This document shows positions 23,560 through 35,721 of a stretch of 64,000 bases of DNA, in pieces (the first letter of the stretch is position 1; every line of letters starts with the position of its first letter). The notes beneath the pieces were generated by a model, which made no database searches, had not been told where the DNA came from, and was given only the letters and a program-made list of their open reading frames with translations. Made by a program: the position numbers and the translations under genes. The stretch is from Lepus europaeus (Eukaryota; Chordata; Mammalia; Lagomorpha; Leporidae). The DNA lies in NCBI RefSeq assembly GCF_033115175.1, contig NC_084834.1:89822462-89886461 (forward strand), in the 5' to 3' direction.

Positions 23560-25070
23560 CTTGGTTCATTCAGAGTGGGCAAATTTGTATGATTTTTCTA
23601 GCTCATTACAGATTTCTCTAGGGTTATACTGTTTGGGGTTCACTCAGCTTTTTGAATCTATAGGTTTTTGTCTTTTGCCATATTTGGAAATTTCCCAGCC
23701 ATTACTTCATGTACTTTTTCAGCCTGGCTCTCTGTTTCATCTCCTAGAACTCCAGTGATACAAATACTAGATCTTTTGTTATAATTCCACAGGTCACAGA
23801 CCACTAAGGCTCTGTTCTTTTTTTTTTTTTTTAAAGCCTATTTTCTGTGTTCAGACCGAATATTTTCTATCGTTCTATCTTCTAGTTCATGGGATCTTTC
23901 CTTTGCTCCTTCCATTCTTCTCATCTACTAAGCTTTATTTTTTTAAAGATTTATTTATTTATTTGAAAGTCAGAATTATATGGAGAGAGGAGAGGCAGAG
24001 AGAGAGAGAGAGGTCTTCCATCCACTGGTTTACTCCCCAATTGGCCGCAATGACCATATCTGTGCCGATCCAAAGCCAAGAGCTAGGAGCTTCTTCCAGG
24101 TTTCCCACGCGGGTGGAGGGGCCCAAGGACTTGGGCCATCTTCCACTGCTTTCCCAGGCCATAGCAGAGAGCTGGATTGGAAGTGGAGTAGCCGGGACTC
24201 GAACCAGCGCCCATATGGGATGCCAGCACTGCAGGCGGTGGTTTACCCGCTACGCCACAACGCTGGCCCCTAAGTTTTGTTTTTTTTTTTTTTAATATTT
24301 CTGCCATTATTTTTTCAGTTCTAATATTCCACATGGTTCTTCCTTATATTTTTCTATTTCTTGACTAGGAGTTTCTGTTTTTCATTTGTTTGAAGTGTGT
24401 TTATGAAGTTATCATTGAAGAATTTTTATGATGGCTTTAAATGATTTGTTCAATAATTCTAACATCTGTGCCTCTGAGTTGTTGGTATCCATTGACTGCC
24501 TTTTTCCATTCAGTTCAAGATCTTCCTGTTCCTTTGTATGATGACTGATTTTCAACTGAGTCTTGGATAGTTTCACCTTGTGTTATGAGGCTCTGGATCG
24601 TGGGTACTTCTGATTCAGCTGACTTTCTGTGACACCACTCCAGCAGAGTGGAAGTAGAAGCCTGGCTTTCCTCCATGGACATCTGGGGTCGGGGGAGTGG
24701 GCTCCTTCCTATCTCCAGGCAGGGGTGAGGGCACTGGCTCCCCATATGGTCTCTGCTGATACCCTGCATGGGAGGCATCCTTACTGATAGGCACTGGCTA
24801 ATGACTCTCCACTAGATATCCTCTGCTCCACTCCAGCGGGGAGTTGCCAAGTGGAAGTGGTCTGCCTTGAGCTCATTTCAAGTTGGCTGGAATGGAAGTC
24901 TCAGCTCTAAGTTTTCTCTGATCAAAGCGTGGTGGTGATAGTGATGGTGGTGGTGGTGATGGTGGTGGTGGCAGCAGCCACGGTAGTGATGAGTTGGAGG
25001 CACATGTGACAGCCTCTCAAGAGCAGAAGTCTAGGCTCCCAGTTAGCCCTGATAAGACAAAGTGATCCTG
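23560..25070 (-). mobile_element. Ancient L1-type fragment
   Basis: The T-rich text with TTTGGAAATTTCCCAGCCAT, TCCACAGGTC, TTCTAACATCTG and similar phrases matches the antisense of the 5'/ORF1 side of old mammalian L1 families, as I recall them. It is interrupted by a CSINE at 23938-24270 and holds a GGT/ATG-rich microsatellite at 24936-24974. Subfamily and exact limits cannot be set by eye. Confidence 0.5.
23938..24270 (-). mobile_element. CSINE
   Basis: Complete element inserted in the ancient L1 fragment, close to the family consensus, with head complement CGCTACGCCACAACGCTGGC. Confidence 0.93.
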
Positions 25071-25620
25071 CTTTAGGTAATCACTGTACCAGATGACCCC
25101 TAAGCTTGCTTCCAAGAGAGTATGAAAGAGAAAGTCAGAGTTGAGGGGTTTAGTCTCACAAAACTGAGCACAGCTGGTCTTCAGCTTTAATGACATCCAG
25201 ACATTAGTAAGAAAGACAAGAGATATTTTTAGTCAAGATAAATTCCAGCTACCATCAAAGGAAACAGGAAATCCAGGCTTTTATTGGAGAGATGTGTGCA
25301 AACAAAACCGGAATTAAAAATTTCCAGGGAAAGCTATCACTGTTTTTTAAACAAAAGAGCCCTTATTTTTGATTATGGAGTTGAAACATAATGGGATATG
25401 GACATTATAAAAGAGAGGCACCTGCTTGTATATTTACACAATAACACAGTAAGGGAGATAGTCTCCTCCTCTTAATTTTCAGTACTTGAGAAAAGCATGT
25501 AAGGTTGCCATCTAGTGACGATTTTCTCGTTTTCAGTCACAGAGGCTCTTGAATATGGCTCTCCATGTCATAATCAGTCTCCAGTTCAAACCTGGCTCTG
25601 CATCTCAATAATCCTATTGT

Positions 25621-25955
25621 TTGTTTTGACAGGCAGAGTGGACAGTGAGAGAGAGAGACAGAGAGAAAGGTCTTCCTTTGCCGTTGGTTCACCCTCCAAT
25701 GGCCGCCGCGGCCGGTGCGCTGCGGCCGGCGCACCGCACTGATCCGATGGCAGGAGCCAGGTGCTTCTCCTGGTCTCCCATAGGGTGCAGGGCCCAAGCA
25801 CTTGGGCCATCCTCCACTGCACTCCCTGGCCACAGCAGAGAGCTGGCCTGGAAGAGGGGCAACCGGGACAGAATCTGGCACCCCAACAGGGACTAGAACC
25901 TGGTGTGCTGGTGCCGCAGGCGGAGGATTAGCCTATTGAGCCGCGGCGCCAGCTT
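25621..25955 (-). mobile_element. CSINE2-type element with 16-bp target duplication
   Basis: The duplication TCAATAATCCTATTGT at 25605-25620 and 25956-25971 is perfect. The body is GC-rich around GCCGCCGCGGCCGG. Confidence 0.95.
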
Positions 25956-26224
25956 TCAATAATCCTATTGTAAAGTGAAGATACATGAAGTAAAAAAGGC
26001 ATTCAATACACTTACCATACTGAACATCACAGCCTAGCAACACTGTACACTGAGGAGCATCTGCTGTTTCCTCTCCTGATCACATGGCTCACTGGGAGCT
26101 GTGGTTGCTGGACAGAGAATTGCATCGCATGTCATTAACTGGGGAAAAGATCAAAAATCTAAATCCAAAATACAGTTCCTTCTGCCTGCCTGCCTTCCTT
26201 CCTTACTTCCCCTCTCTCATTCAT

Positions 26225-26465
26225 TCATTCATTTTTAATTTGAGAGGCAGAGAGAGAGAGAATTTCAATCTGCTTGTTCACTCCCCAGATGCCCACAATG
26301 GCTAAGGCTAGAGCCATGAATTCAATCTGGGTCTCCCATGTGGGTAGCATGAACCAATTACTTGACCTATTACCTGCTGCTTCCCAGGGTCTGCATTAGC
26401 AGAATCCTGGAGTCAGGAAGTGGATCTGGGAATAGATCCTGAAACATGATTTCTACTGAATATAT
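26225..26465 (-). mobile_element. Degenerate CSINE
   Basis: Recognisable phrases (GTTCACTCCCCA, GGGTCTCCCATGTGGGTAGC) remain, but the head is lost and divergence is high. Confidence 0.65.
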
Positions 26466-26563
26466 GTTGCATTTGTACATCCTGCAGTCAAAAATCCCAA
26501 GTTCAATCATTGTAAGTTGGGGACCATCTGTACTCACCTACTTGCTTTAAGAATCTAGTTTTA

Positions 26564-27468
26564 TGTGCCAGGGGATTCCAATACAATCCCATCAAGGTGG
26601 CATGTACCAATGCCATCTCACTAGTTCAAGTGATCAACTTCAGTTCACAATTGATCACACTGATAGGTCTAACAGTCAAAGGGATCACACAAACAAGACT
26701 AGCGTCTGCTAATACTAACTGATAGAATCAAAAAGGGAGAGAAGGATCCAACATGGGAAGCAGGATACACAGCAGACTCATAGAATGGCAGATGTCTTAA
26801 ATAGCACTCTGGCCTCAGAATCAGCCCTTAAGGCATTCGGATCTGGCTCAAGAGCCCATGAGAGTATTGTAGGCATGGAAAGCCAAGACACTCTGTAAAA
26901 AAAAAAAAAAAAAGACCTAAATGAAAGATCTCTGTGAGTGAGATCCCAGTGGAAAGAACGGGGCCATCAAAGAAGGAGGTACCTTTCTCTGAAGGGAGGA
27001 GAGAACTTCCACTTTGACTATGACCCTGTCGGTATAAGATCGAAGTCGGCGAACCATAAAGGCTTCCATAGCCTTGGCAACTCATGACTAGAGCCTAGGG
27101 AGATTACTGACGCCATAAACAAGAGTGTCAAATTGTTGTCAACAACAGGAGTCACTGTGTATTTACATCTCATGTGGGATCTGTCCTTAATGTGTTGTCT
27201 AATGTGAAGTAATGCTATAACTAGTACTCAAACAGTATTTCATACTTTGTGTTTCTGTGTGGGTGCAAACTGATGTGATCTTTACTTAGTATATACTGAA
27301 TCGATCTTCTGTATATAAAGATAATTGGAAATGAATCTTGATGTGAATGGAATGGGAGAGGGAGCGGGAGATGGGAGGGGTGCGAGTGGGAGGGAAGTTA
27401 TGGGGCGGAAGCCATTGTAATCCATAAACTGTACTTTGGAAATTTATATTTACTAAATAAAAAAAAAG
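26564..27468 (+). mobile_element. 5'-truncated L1 with target-site duplications
   Basis: Plus-strand L1 3' region ending in an A-rich tail at 27455-27468, with an internal poly-A run at 26896-26914. The 13-bp flanks GAATCTAGTTTTA (26551-26563) and GAACCTAGTTTTA (27469-27481) differ at one base and mark the insertion. No ORF2 coding sequence is retained. Confidence 0.85.
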
Positions 27469-27619
27469 GAACCTAGTTTTAGACATATGCAAGTTTATGA
27501 TCCGTTTTTGTATCTGATATTTAAAACAAATCCAGGAATTTACTGTCTAGCTATACATGAATAATTTGTAACCAGAGATGTTTATTTTAATGCTGGTTTT
27601 AGTCATGATTAACAAAAAA

Positions 27620-27938
27620 TATTTTTTTGACAGGCAGAGTCAGACAGAGAGAGAGAGACAGAGAGAAAGGTCTTCCTTCCATTGGTTCATCCCCCAAATG
27701 GTTGCTACAGCCGGCGCGCTACACCTATCTGAAGCCAGGAGTCAGATGCTTATCCTGGTCTCCCATGCGGGTGCAGGGCCCAAGCACTTGAGCCATCCTC
27801 CACTGCCTTCCCGGGCCACAGCAGAGAGCTGGACTGGAAGAAGAGCAACTGGGACAGAACCGGCACCCCAACTGGGACTAGAACCCGGTGTGCCGGCACC
27901 GCAAGTGGAGGGTTAGTCTAGTGAGCCATGGTGCCTGG
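27620..27938 (-). mobile_element. CSINE2-type element
   Basis: TTGACAGGCAGAGTCAGACA start, GA-rich block, and head complement ending TGCCTGGC. Flanking AACAAAAAA repeats mark the target. Confidence 0.92.
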
Positions 27939-28033
27939 CAACAAAAAACAATTTCAATGTCCATTAATAGAATTTAGCTAAAAATTGTCCAAGCAGTGAA
28001 GTGCTGTGCAGACATTTAAAAATAATGGACTGC

Positions 28034-28364
28034 TGGCCGGTGCTGTGGCTCAATAGGCTAATCCTCCACCTGAGGCGCCGGCACACCGGGTTCTGGTCCC
28101 GGTTGGGGTGCCGGATTCTGTCCCGGTCACTCCTCTTCCTGTCCAGCTCTCTGCTGTGGCCTGGGAGTGCAGTGGAGGATGGCCCAAGTGCTTGGGCCCT
28201 GCACCCCATGGGAGACCGGGAGAAGCACCTGGCTCCTGGCTTCGGATCAGCACAGTGCGCCAGCCGCAGCATGCCAGCCGTGGCGGCCATTGGGGGGTGA
28301 ACCAATGGCAAAGGAAGACCTTTCTCTCTGTCTCTCTCACTGTCCACTCTGCCGTCAAAAAAAA
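28034..28364 (+). mobile_element. CSINE2-type element
   Basis: The head TGGCCGGTGCTGTGGCTCAA, CT-rich block and A tail running into (AAT)n are present. The target duplication AATAATGGACT lies at 28021-28031 and 28375-28385. Confidence 0.94.
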
Positions 28365-28385
28365 TAATAATAATAATAATGGACT

Positions 28386-29362
28386 ACCATGATATACAAT
28401 TTTTATTTGCCAATACCTCTTCAGTGAAGCGGAAAAAAGGTAGAGTAAGTATTATGGATAATGATGAAATACTAGTGGCATCAAGAGTTGATGTAAAAAA
28501 ACAACCTACAGGGGAAAACACTAAATATTTTTTAATATTAAGCTAAACAAATTGTGATAGATTCATATAATGAAATTTTGAAATGATTTGAACATATTTA
28601 GTCATGCTGTAAAATGACATATTGAGATAACAGAACAAGATACCAAAAAGAATAAAAAGTTTTATTAAAATCTATGTAAGTAATACCTAGAAAGAAGACT
28701 GGAGAGAAAATGTGTTGAACCTAATTTTTCCTTTGTATTTTTCTTCACATTTACATTTTTGTAAGTTTACATACTGAAAACTTATTTTATGATTAGAAAT
28801 ATCATTTTGAAAAGCAAATCCATGCAAACAGACTCAAGGCTTACTGTCACGTGCTTTTACTAAGAGAAAGGTGAACAAGCAAGAGGAATTTGAAACCATG
28901 AGACCTCCTCATTTAACAGTCCCTGAAAGACCATGCACCCTGTCGCAGATCAAGTGGAGAGTTGGGTCTGCTGGCTTTGGGAGGGATTGGAGGCCTGGGC
29001 TTTCACAACTGTATGCGCCAGCTTCATTGGCACTGACCTCCAGTGGTAGGCCGGCGCTGCGGCTCAATAGGCTAATCCTCTGCCTGCAGCGCCGGCACAC
29101 CGGGTTCTAGTCTTGGTTGGGGCACTGGATTCTGTCCCGGTTGCCCCTCTTCCAGGCCAGCTCTCTGCTGTGGCCAGGGAGTGCAGTGGAGGATGGCCCA
29201 AGTGCTTGGGCCCTGCACCCTATGGGAGACCAGGAGAAGCACCTGGCTCTTGGCTTCGGATCAGTGAATTGCGCTGGCCGCAGCGGCCATTGGAGGGTGA
29301 ACCAATAGCAAAGGAAGACCTTTCTCTCTGTCTCTCTCTCTCTCACTGTCCACTCTGCCTGT

Positions 29363-29397
<35 letters not shown>

Positions 29398-30271
29398 AGT
29401 GGTGCAGCTGTGGGGGCTTTCCCTGGCAGGGCTCCATGGCTTAAAACAAGCTGATCTCCTGTGGAAAACACTGAAAAAGCACCGAACAAGGAGAAAAAGC
29501 AGATTTCATACAGCAACACTGACGCATGGGTCATTGCTCAAAAACTCTGCTAACCCAAGTTGCTCTTTGCAGGGAAGAGTCTACCAGAATGCAAACGTTT
29601 GTGCAAGGACAGGCAGCAAGGTCAGTCCCAGATCAGCACGCAGACTTGCTCCTCTGCACTTTGAGCTTTTACTCCCTTAGTTCCTTCTTTGTTTCCCTGT
29701 GACACTTTCCATTCTGTCTCGTCCAGAGACATAACTTTGAATAGTGTGGTCATACCCTCTTTGAATGACTGATTCCTACGTGACCTGCAGCACACCATGC
29801 ATACATAACCACCAGAGGAGTTACCATGGGGCAGTGAATGGGGGAAGCTGTGTTCACACTCTGAACAGTTTCTGTTTCACAAGAGCCTGTCTACTGCTCG
29901 ATTTTTGCATGCTGGCTTAGACATTCCATTTCATTTGTATTTTTATTATTTGTTGATGTTAATACAGGGAAGTTCTGGACTGGCCTAGACCACCAACAGA
30001 AGGACAACACTGGTTTGAAGGTGACTGAGAAAGATGGCCTTACAAGTGGTTTCCAAGCTTGGCCAGTGTTAAGTCATTTGAGGATCTGCTGCCAATGTAA
30101 AACCCTGGATTCTATTCATGGCCTTAGGCCAGCACCCACTAGTTAGTGTGGTGTTTCTAAGATTGTCCCAAGACCACCTGCACTAGAATCCTCTCTGGCT
30201 AAAAAGGAAGATTGCTTTCATCATATAATAGGTATCTTGTTATAATCTGGATTTTCCAGTAACCTTTTGAG
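28386..30271. other. No gene seen outside the CSINE
   Basis: Unique sequence on both sides of the CSINE2 at 29049-29396. Confidence 0.6.
29049..29396 (+). mobile_element. CSINE2-type element with 33-A tail
   Basis: Complete element ending in an uninterrupted A run at 29364-29396. Flanks CAGTGGT occur at 29041-29047 and 29397-29403. The intact tail suggests recent insertion. Confidence 0.95.
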
Positions 30272-30365
30272 GAAATTTCATATGTGTGGATTTCAAAACT
30301 TTTTGCAGCAAAATAAACTTATCTTTTCATCTCACGTTCTCACTAACTTCTTGAAGTACTCTCCT
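30272..30365. mobile_element. Partial mariner-like element
   Basis: Contains CAGCAAAATAAACTTATCTT and ends ACTTCTTGAAGTACTC, matching one half of the copies at 15.3 and 32 kb. Confidence 0.55.
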
Positions 30366-30802
30366 ATCCCTGGGGTAATATACAGAGACCTTCTATCTTA
30401 TTATTTTAAGTAAAAAAAGTTTAAATGAAAACTGTTTAAATACTGTTACAATCCATTAAATGAACAATCAAAGCAAACTGCTTAAAATTCAAATAGAGCA
30501 ACAGCCATAATTCTAACTAGGCAACATGTAAGCTATACTAAACTGTCCCCATAAATCTATAAATTTATATTTAATGAAGCAGAGTCAGCTTGCAGCTCTT
30601 CTTAATCTAAGTTACCTATGTTCATACACATTTTCTAATAGATACCATGTGAGTCCACTTACCATTTTTACTTTTTTCTTAACAGAGTCTCTTCCCTTAA
30701 GATTGTATTGGAGTTTTGTTCTACTTTCCAGACTATATCATTGTTTTTTTCTAATCCTTTCTCACCCATCCATTTGCTTTCTCCCCCCAGTTCCCCTTTC
30801 AT

Positions 30803-30841
30803 GTTTTTAAAGATTTATTTTATTTATTTGAAAGCCATAAT

Positions 30842-30875
<34 letters not shown>

Positions 30876-31138
30876 GAGAGAGATTTTCCATCTGCTGGGT
30901 CACTCCCTAAATGACAACAATGGCCAAGACTGGGCCAGTCCAAAACCAGGAACCTGGAACTCCATCCAGGACTCCCTACATGGAGGCAAGATCCCTGTCC
31001 ACTACTTTCCCAGGTGCTGCCTTAGTCCCCAGTTCCCAGGGAACTAAATTGGAAGTGGAGCAGCCAGGACTTGAACTGGTGCTTATATGTGGGATGCTGG
31101 TGTTGGAGGTGGTGGCCTAACTGCACCATAATGTCCCC
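30803..31138 (-). mobile_element. CSINE
   Basis: AGATTTATTTTATTTATTTG tail complement, GA-rich block and diverged head complement (CTGCACCATAATG). Confidence 0.88.
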
Positions 31139-31262
31139 CCACTCCCACAATGCTCCATTTGGGACTTTCATTCAGACTCACCTATTTCTTCTCTTTTTCC
31201 TTTGCGATGTCTATGACTGTATTTTAACACTGACAGTTTTAAGTATCAGTATCCTGACTAGT

Positions 31263-31597
31263 GGGGGCTGGCATTGTGATGCAGCAGGACAAGCTGCCGC
31301 TACAACACTGGCATTCCATTTGGGCACCAGATTGGTCTCAGCTGTTTCACTTGCCATCTAGCTCTCTGCTAATTTGCCTGAGAAAGCAGCAGAAGATACG
31401 CAAGTGCCTGGGCCCCTGCACCCATGTGGGAGACAAGGATGGAGTTCCAGGTTCCTGGCTGCAGTCTGGTCCTGCCCCAGCCATTGCGGCCATTTGGGGA
31501 GTGAACCACCGGACAGAAGAGCTCCCTCTCTCTACCCCTCTCCTTTTCTCTCCAACTCTGCCATTTGAAGAAATAAACAAAATCTTTTTAAAAATCT
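31263..31597 (+). mobile_element. CSINE
   Basis: Diverged head GGGCTGGCATTGTGATGCAG, central GGGAGTGAACCACC block and an A/T tail. Confidence 0.88.
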
Positions 31598-32179
31598 AGC
31601 AGAGATCATGTTTATAGAAGTTGTTTTTGGAAGCTGGGCTTCTGTGAGAGGGCCTTAGTGACTTTGAAACTTACATCATCTGAGTTCCTGCTTCAAAGCT
31701 TGTCCTAAAGCCCAAGTGAGGAGATACCATATTTGTTGTAGTTCTTTACAGCAATAGCCTGTTGTGTGACCTCCTGACAACCAGATTGCTTCCTTCCAAT
31801 TCTCCCGGCCCCTACCTCATCCACCACCTCTTTCCAGTCCTCTGGAGGGGGTGATCTTTATTAATCCCTGAAACACTCATTGTAGAATTTATGATCACCT
31901 GCCATGAAGGTTCTTACTTGTTGAGACTTATTACTGCCTGTATCCTCTCTAACAGAATTCTGCCTTAGGGAAAATGGATTTTTACTATATCCTCACTCTT
32001 CCCTGCAGTTACTGTTCATCCTTCCTCAGAATGTGTGTGCAAGGAGATTTGCCAAAATTCCTGGAAAACAGGAAATAAAGAACTTTATTTTATTGCAGTT
32101 TTTAAAAAAATCCATGCAGTTTTTCATAATACTCATTTTCATGAACTATTGGAATATCCCTTGAATGTATGTATTTCAT

Positions 32180-32499
32180 TTTTTAAAGATTTATTTTATT
32201 TATTTAAAGGCAGAGTTACAGAGAGAGAGGGAGAGACAGAGAGACAGGTTATCCATTCACTGGTTCACTCCCCAAATGGCCACAATGGCTGAAGCTGGGC
32301 CAGGGTGAAGCCGGGAACTTCTTCCTGGTCTCCCACATGAATACAGGGCCCCAGTCACTTGGGCCATCCTCCACTGCTTTCCCAGGTGCATTATCAGGGA
32401 GCTGGATTGGAAGTGGAGGAGCCCGGACAAGAATCGGCACCCATGTGGGATGCTGGCACTGCAGGCAGCAGCTTAACCTGCTGCCCCACAGTGCTGGCT
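32180..32499 (-). mobile_element. CSINE inserted in a mariner-like element
   Basis: Complete C-repeat; its head complement GTGCTGGC abuts a long TTTC/TTCC run. Mariner-like sequence lies on both sides (32098-32160 and 32638-32696). Confidence 0.9.
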
Positions 32500-32504
32500 C
32501 TCTT

Positions 32505-32570
<66 letters not shown>

Positions 32571-32640
32571 TTCCTTCCTTCCTTCCTTCCTTCCTTAATT
32601 CCTTCCTTCTTTCCTTCCTTTCTCTTTCTTTCTTTCTTTG
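32500..32640. repeat. (CTTT)n/(TTCC)n microsatellite
   Basis: About 140 bp of pure pyrimidine, starting as CT repeats, then CTTT, then TTCC units, with few interruptions. Confidence 0.97.
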
Positions 32641-32696
32641 CACCAAAATAAACTTATCTTTTAATTCAATTTTCCAGGACCTTTTTGAAGTACCCT

Positions 32697-35259
32697 TACT
32701 TTCTATTTTTGTTATTGAACTTACTGCTTTCTATCTTGGAACTTTGAATGCCTTTCTCCCTGACTGCAAGATCCCATTGATAAACGTCAGAGCATCTCTT
32801 CTGTTAATTCCCATAGCATTTTGCACAATATGATTGTTCAGCCAACCCTTTTCCACTGGGCTGAATGTTATGCTAAGCAGGATCAGCTGTGTTCCCTTGA
32901 TGGTTGGCAGATGCCAAGAACAGAATAGTTAGGGCTAAGACAGCAAGGTAGATTCTTCCAAGCAGGGAAATCTGGGTAAGGAGAGGTTGGAAACAGTGGC
33001 GGGTGTGCAAATCGGTGACAGAGCCTGGAGCCTGCTCCCAGGGCTGGGCACAGTGAGCTTTTCCTTGCAGACACAAGGTGGCAGACTATGTCCACGTCAG
33101 TCATCGCTTACAGGGCAGTCACACAGAGCTGATGTTTCCTGTGTTCATGGGCGGGGAGGAATCAGGGAAGCTGGTGCAGCTTGCTGGCTGAGACATGAGT
33201 TTGGACAAAGCACAGGCCAGTGGCCTGCGTGCCGGCTGTCCCTGAGTGTGCTCTCTGGTCCTTCCCTGTCTGGAAGAACTCACCCATGTCTGCATCTGAG
33301 AACAGTGCCTGGCAGATGTGGAGCTGCTTCCAGTTTTCCTTAAGCTGGGGAAGGAAGCATGGATCTTGTCAGTGTTTTGAAGAAACAGCCACGAGCACTC
33401 AAGGTAGAAGACAGGAGACAAAACAGGACCAGGGTACAGAAATGTGCGATTTCCTCGCTAAAGAGCAGGCCAGGCAGATGACCTCTGGGAGGCCTCACCC
33501 AGAATTACCTGCAGAAAACATTTGTTCTCTCCAGAAGGTCGCATTTCTCCTTTACCACACCAAGTACTTTTCCTGTGAGCAGACCTCTCACACGGAGAAG
33601 TCTGATATAACCTGGAATACAAGTAGCAGGCTGATTTCAATTCATTTATCTGCAATTCCTATTTTGATAGTTTTATTCACTTCATTCAGCTTTTTTTTAA
33701 TGCCAAATTGTGTTTTATTTAAAAAGCAAAGTACTATAAATAGTTTCTTACAGAACTGTGATGGTGACATGGGGTGATATGTTGTCTTTCCATTGATACT
33801 GGCCTCTGTTATGTCTGGAAGATGGAAAACACAAGAGAGAAAAAAGCCATATTCCTTGTCTTCAGATTCTACTTAGCATTTCTTCCCTCCCCCTCCTGTG
33901 TACACACATAGTCTTTCAATATCCATGTGTGTATATGTGTGTATAGAAGTCCCTGTACATCTGTCTACACATATGGCATCCATTGTATATTATGTATATC
34001 TATCTTTGTAATGTATGGCAGTGCAGGGAATAGGGGACAGCAGTCTCTGCAGCAGACTCCCTGGGCCCAGATTCCTGCTAATGGTTGGGACACTTACAGT
34101 TCTGTGTCTGCTTCCTCATTTGCAGAATGCGAAAATTCCCAGGTAACAGGGAAGCTGTGTAGACTAAAGGATTTACAGAAGCATGGCATTTGGGAGCCAC
34201 TCAAGCCACGGCAGCCATAGTTACTTGTATGTATGTGGAGAAACTGACTTAGCCACAGCTCGTGCTCTCATTTTTGCTTAGGAGAGAAGCACTTCTAACT
34301 ATCCATTGAGGGTGTTTGGATTTTTTTTGAAGGCATCATAATACTGTGCTGACATTGACTTGTATTTACACGAGTAGCAGACTTAACTCAGTAGCCTAGT
34401 GCTTTTTGCTGCTTGGAAACTTACATGTTAAAGAGACCAGAGACATAACATGCACCTTTCTCTCTCCACCTCCTACCTGTCCTCTTCTTTTTCCTATTGT
34501 CCTTGTTTAGAGGAATGTTCTGAATGGAGAGGCATATCATGAATTCAATTTAATAGCAAAAAATGACAAACACATTACAGCAAAGTGAATGGTAGCTTAG
34601 CCACTAAAGAACTATTTTTCTCACAGAACATAGGGTGCTGAAAGACGGAGCATGATGAAGTTGATTCAGTGGCATCTCTATGATTATTTTGTTCACTTCC
34701 TTATGGCCACAAAATGGCTGCTGCTCCTCCAGGTGTTATGTTCGTGCTGATCCAAGAAGAAGAGCATTAGAAAGGAGAAAGGGTTGTGGTTGGCTTTATT
34801 TTTATCAGGAAGATTAAAAGCCTTGTAACATGCCTTCTGTTCTTTTACTGGGATTTTTATATCTAATTGCCAGAATGGTGTTGCATTGGTAATGATGTCA
34901 CATCTACATTAAATGACAGAAGAAAGAAGTAGGCTAGAAATAATTTAGGAATGGCCAGTGAACAGTATCTGTCTACCTACATTTTGTTTTGCCTTTGTCC
35001 TTGTCTTCCTCCTCAAATTTCCTGTCTTCTATCCACCCTCCATCTGCCCTATTCTCTGGAAGGAGGTAGAATTGACAAAAGGGCTGAGATTTATTTCAGG
35101 AAATAGCATTTGTGTTATAAGATGTTGTAAAAGAGCAAGGGGGAGGAACGTGGAAGGGTATGAAGTAGGAGATCTTCACCAGGGCATAGAGTCAGAGGGA
35201 AGAGGAAGAGGTAGCTGAAGCAGAGTGGTGGGGGAAGCACCTTCAGACTCCATCCAGTC
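32697..35259. other. MEPE downstream flank, no gene seen
   Basis: Unique-looking sequence. A 185-codon plus-strand frame at 33220-33777 has no family features. Text at 34040-34200 is weakly MIR-like, and 34640-34900 (CCACAAAATGGCTGCTGCTC) resembles an old repeat. Confidence 0.5.
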
Positions 35260-35359
35260 TTTAATTACATGGGTGCTGCGTTTGCTGGAGGTGGGACTGA
35301 TCTCCCTGCCTGGGTAATGATGCACCACAGACAACGGCCTTTCCTATAGATCATTTAAT
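35260..35359 (-). terminator. MEPE: Candidate MEPE polyadenylation signals
   Basis: Minus-strand ATTAAA hexamers occur at 35359-35354 and 35265-35260, about 360 and 460 nt past the stop codon. That fits the short 3' UTR expected for MEPE. No canonical AATAAA was found between the stop and these sites. Choice between them cannot be made from sequence alone. Confidence 0.35.
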
Positions 35360-35721
35360 TAGAGATTATCACAGAGAGAGATCGTTTATCTTCAAGGCTA
35401 CAATACAACCAACATAACAAGATGTTTGTGAGAGTCACAGACTATGTTTTAAATGACATACATTCAAGCAAATATTACTTATCCCATAAATTCTTAATAA
35501 GATTTTTGTTTTGCTTAAAGAACCTTATAACTTGGAATAGAATTTCATACTGTGACCATTAAAGTTGTGAAAGTTCCCTGGAGGAGACCAGGCTCCTTGG
35601 TTCACTTGGTTCTCCCACTCTATCCTCCCTGGCACTGGTTTGCTGTCGGGGTGGCTCTGGGCTGTTGTCAACTTGCAGGGAGCTAGGTATTCAGACCATG
35701 ACCTGCTGGCATTCCTGGGGA

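Larger units (their letters stand above)
32098..32696. mobile_element. Mariner-like element split by a CSINE
   Basis: The two halves, 32098-32160 and 32638-32696, carry TTTTCATAATACTCATTTTC and ACCTTTTTGAAGTACCC. The CSINE and its adjacent pyrimidine repeat lie between them. Confidence 0.6.

Noticed and set aside
33220..33777. 185-codon plus-strand ORF as a possible gene
   Set aside because: No domain, signal peptide or family motif is visible, the start has no supporting exon signals, and frames of this length occur by chance in 64 kb.
1..35000. SPP1 or an HSP90-type pseudogene between MEPE and SPP1
   Set aside because: No matching coding text was recognised; the human pseudogene need not exist in rabbit.
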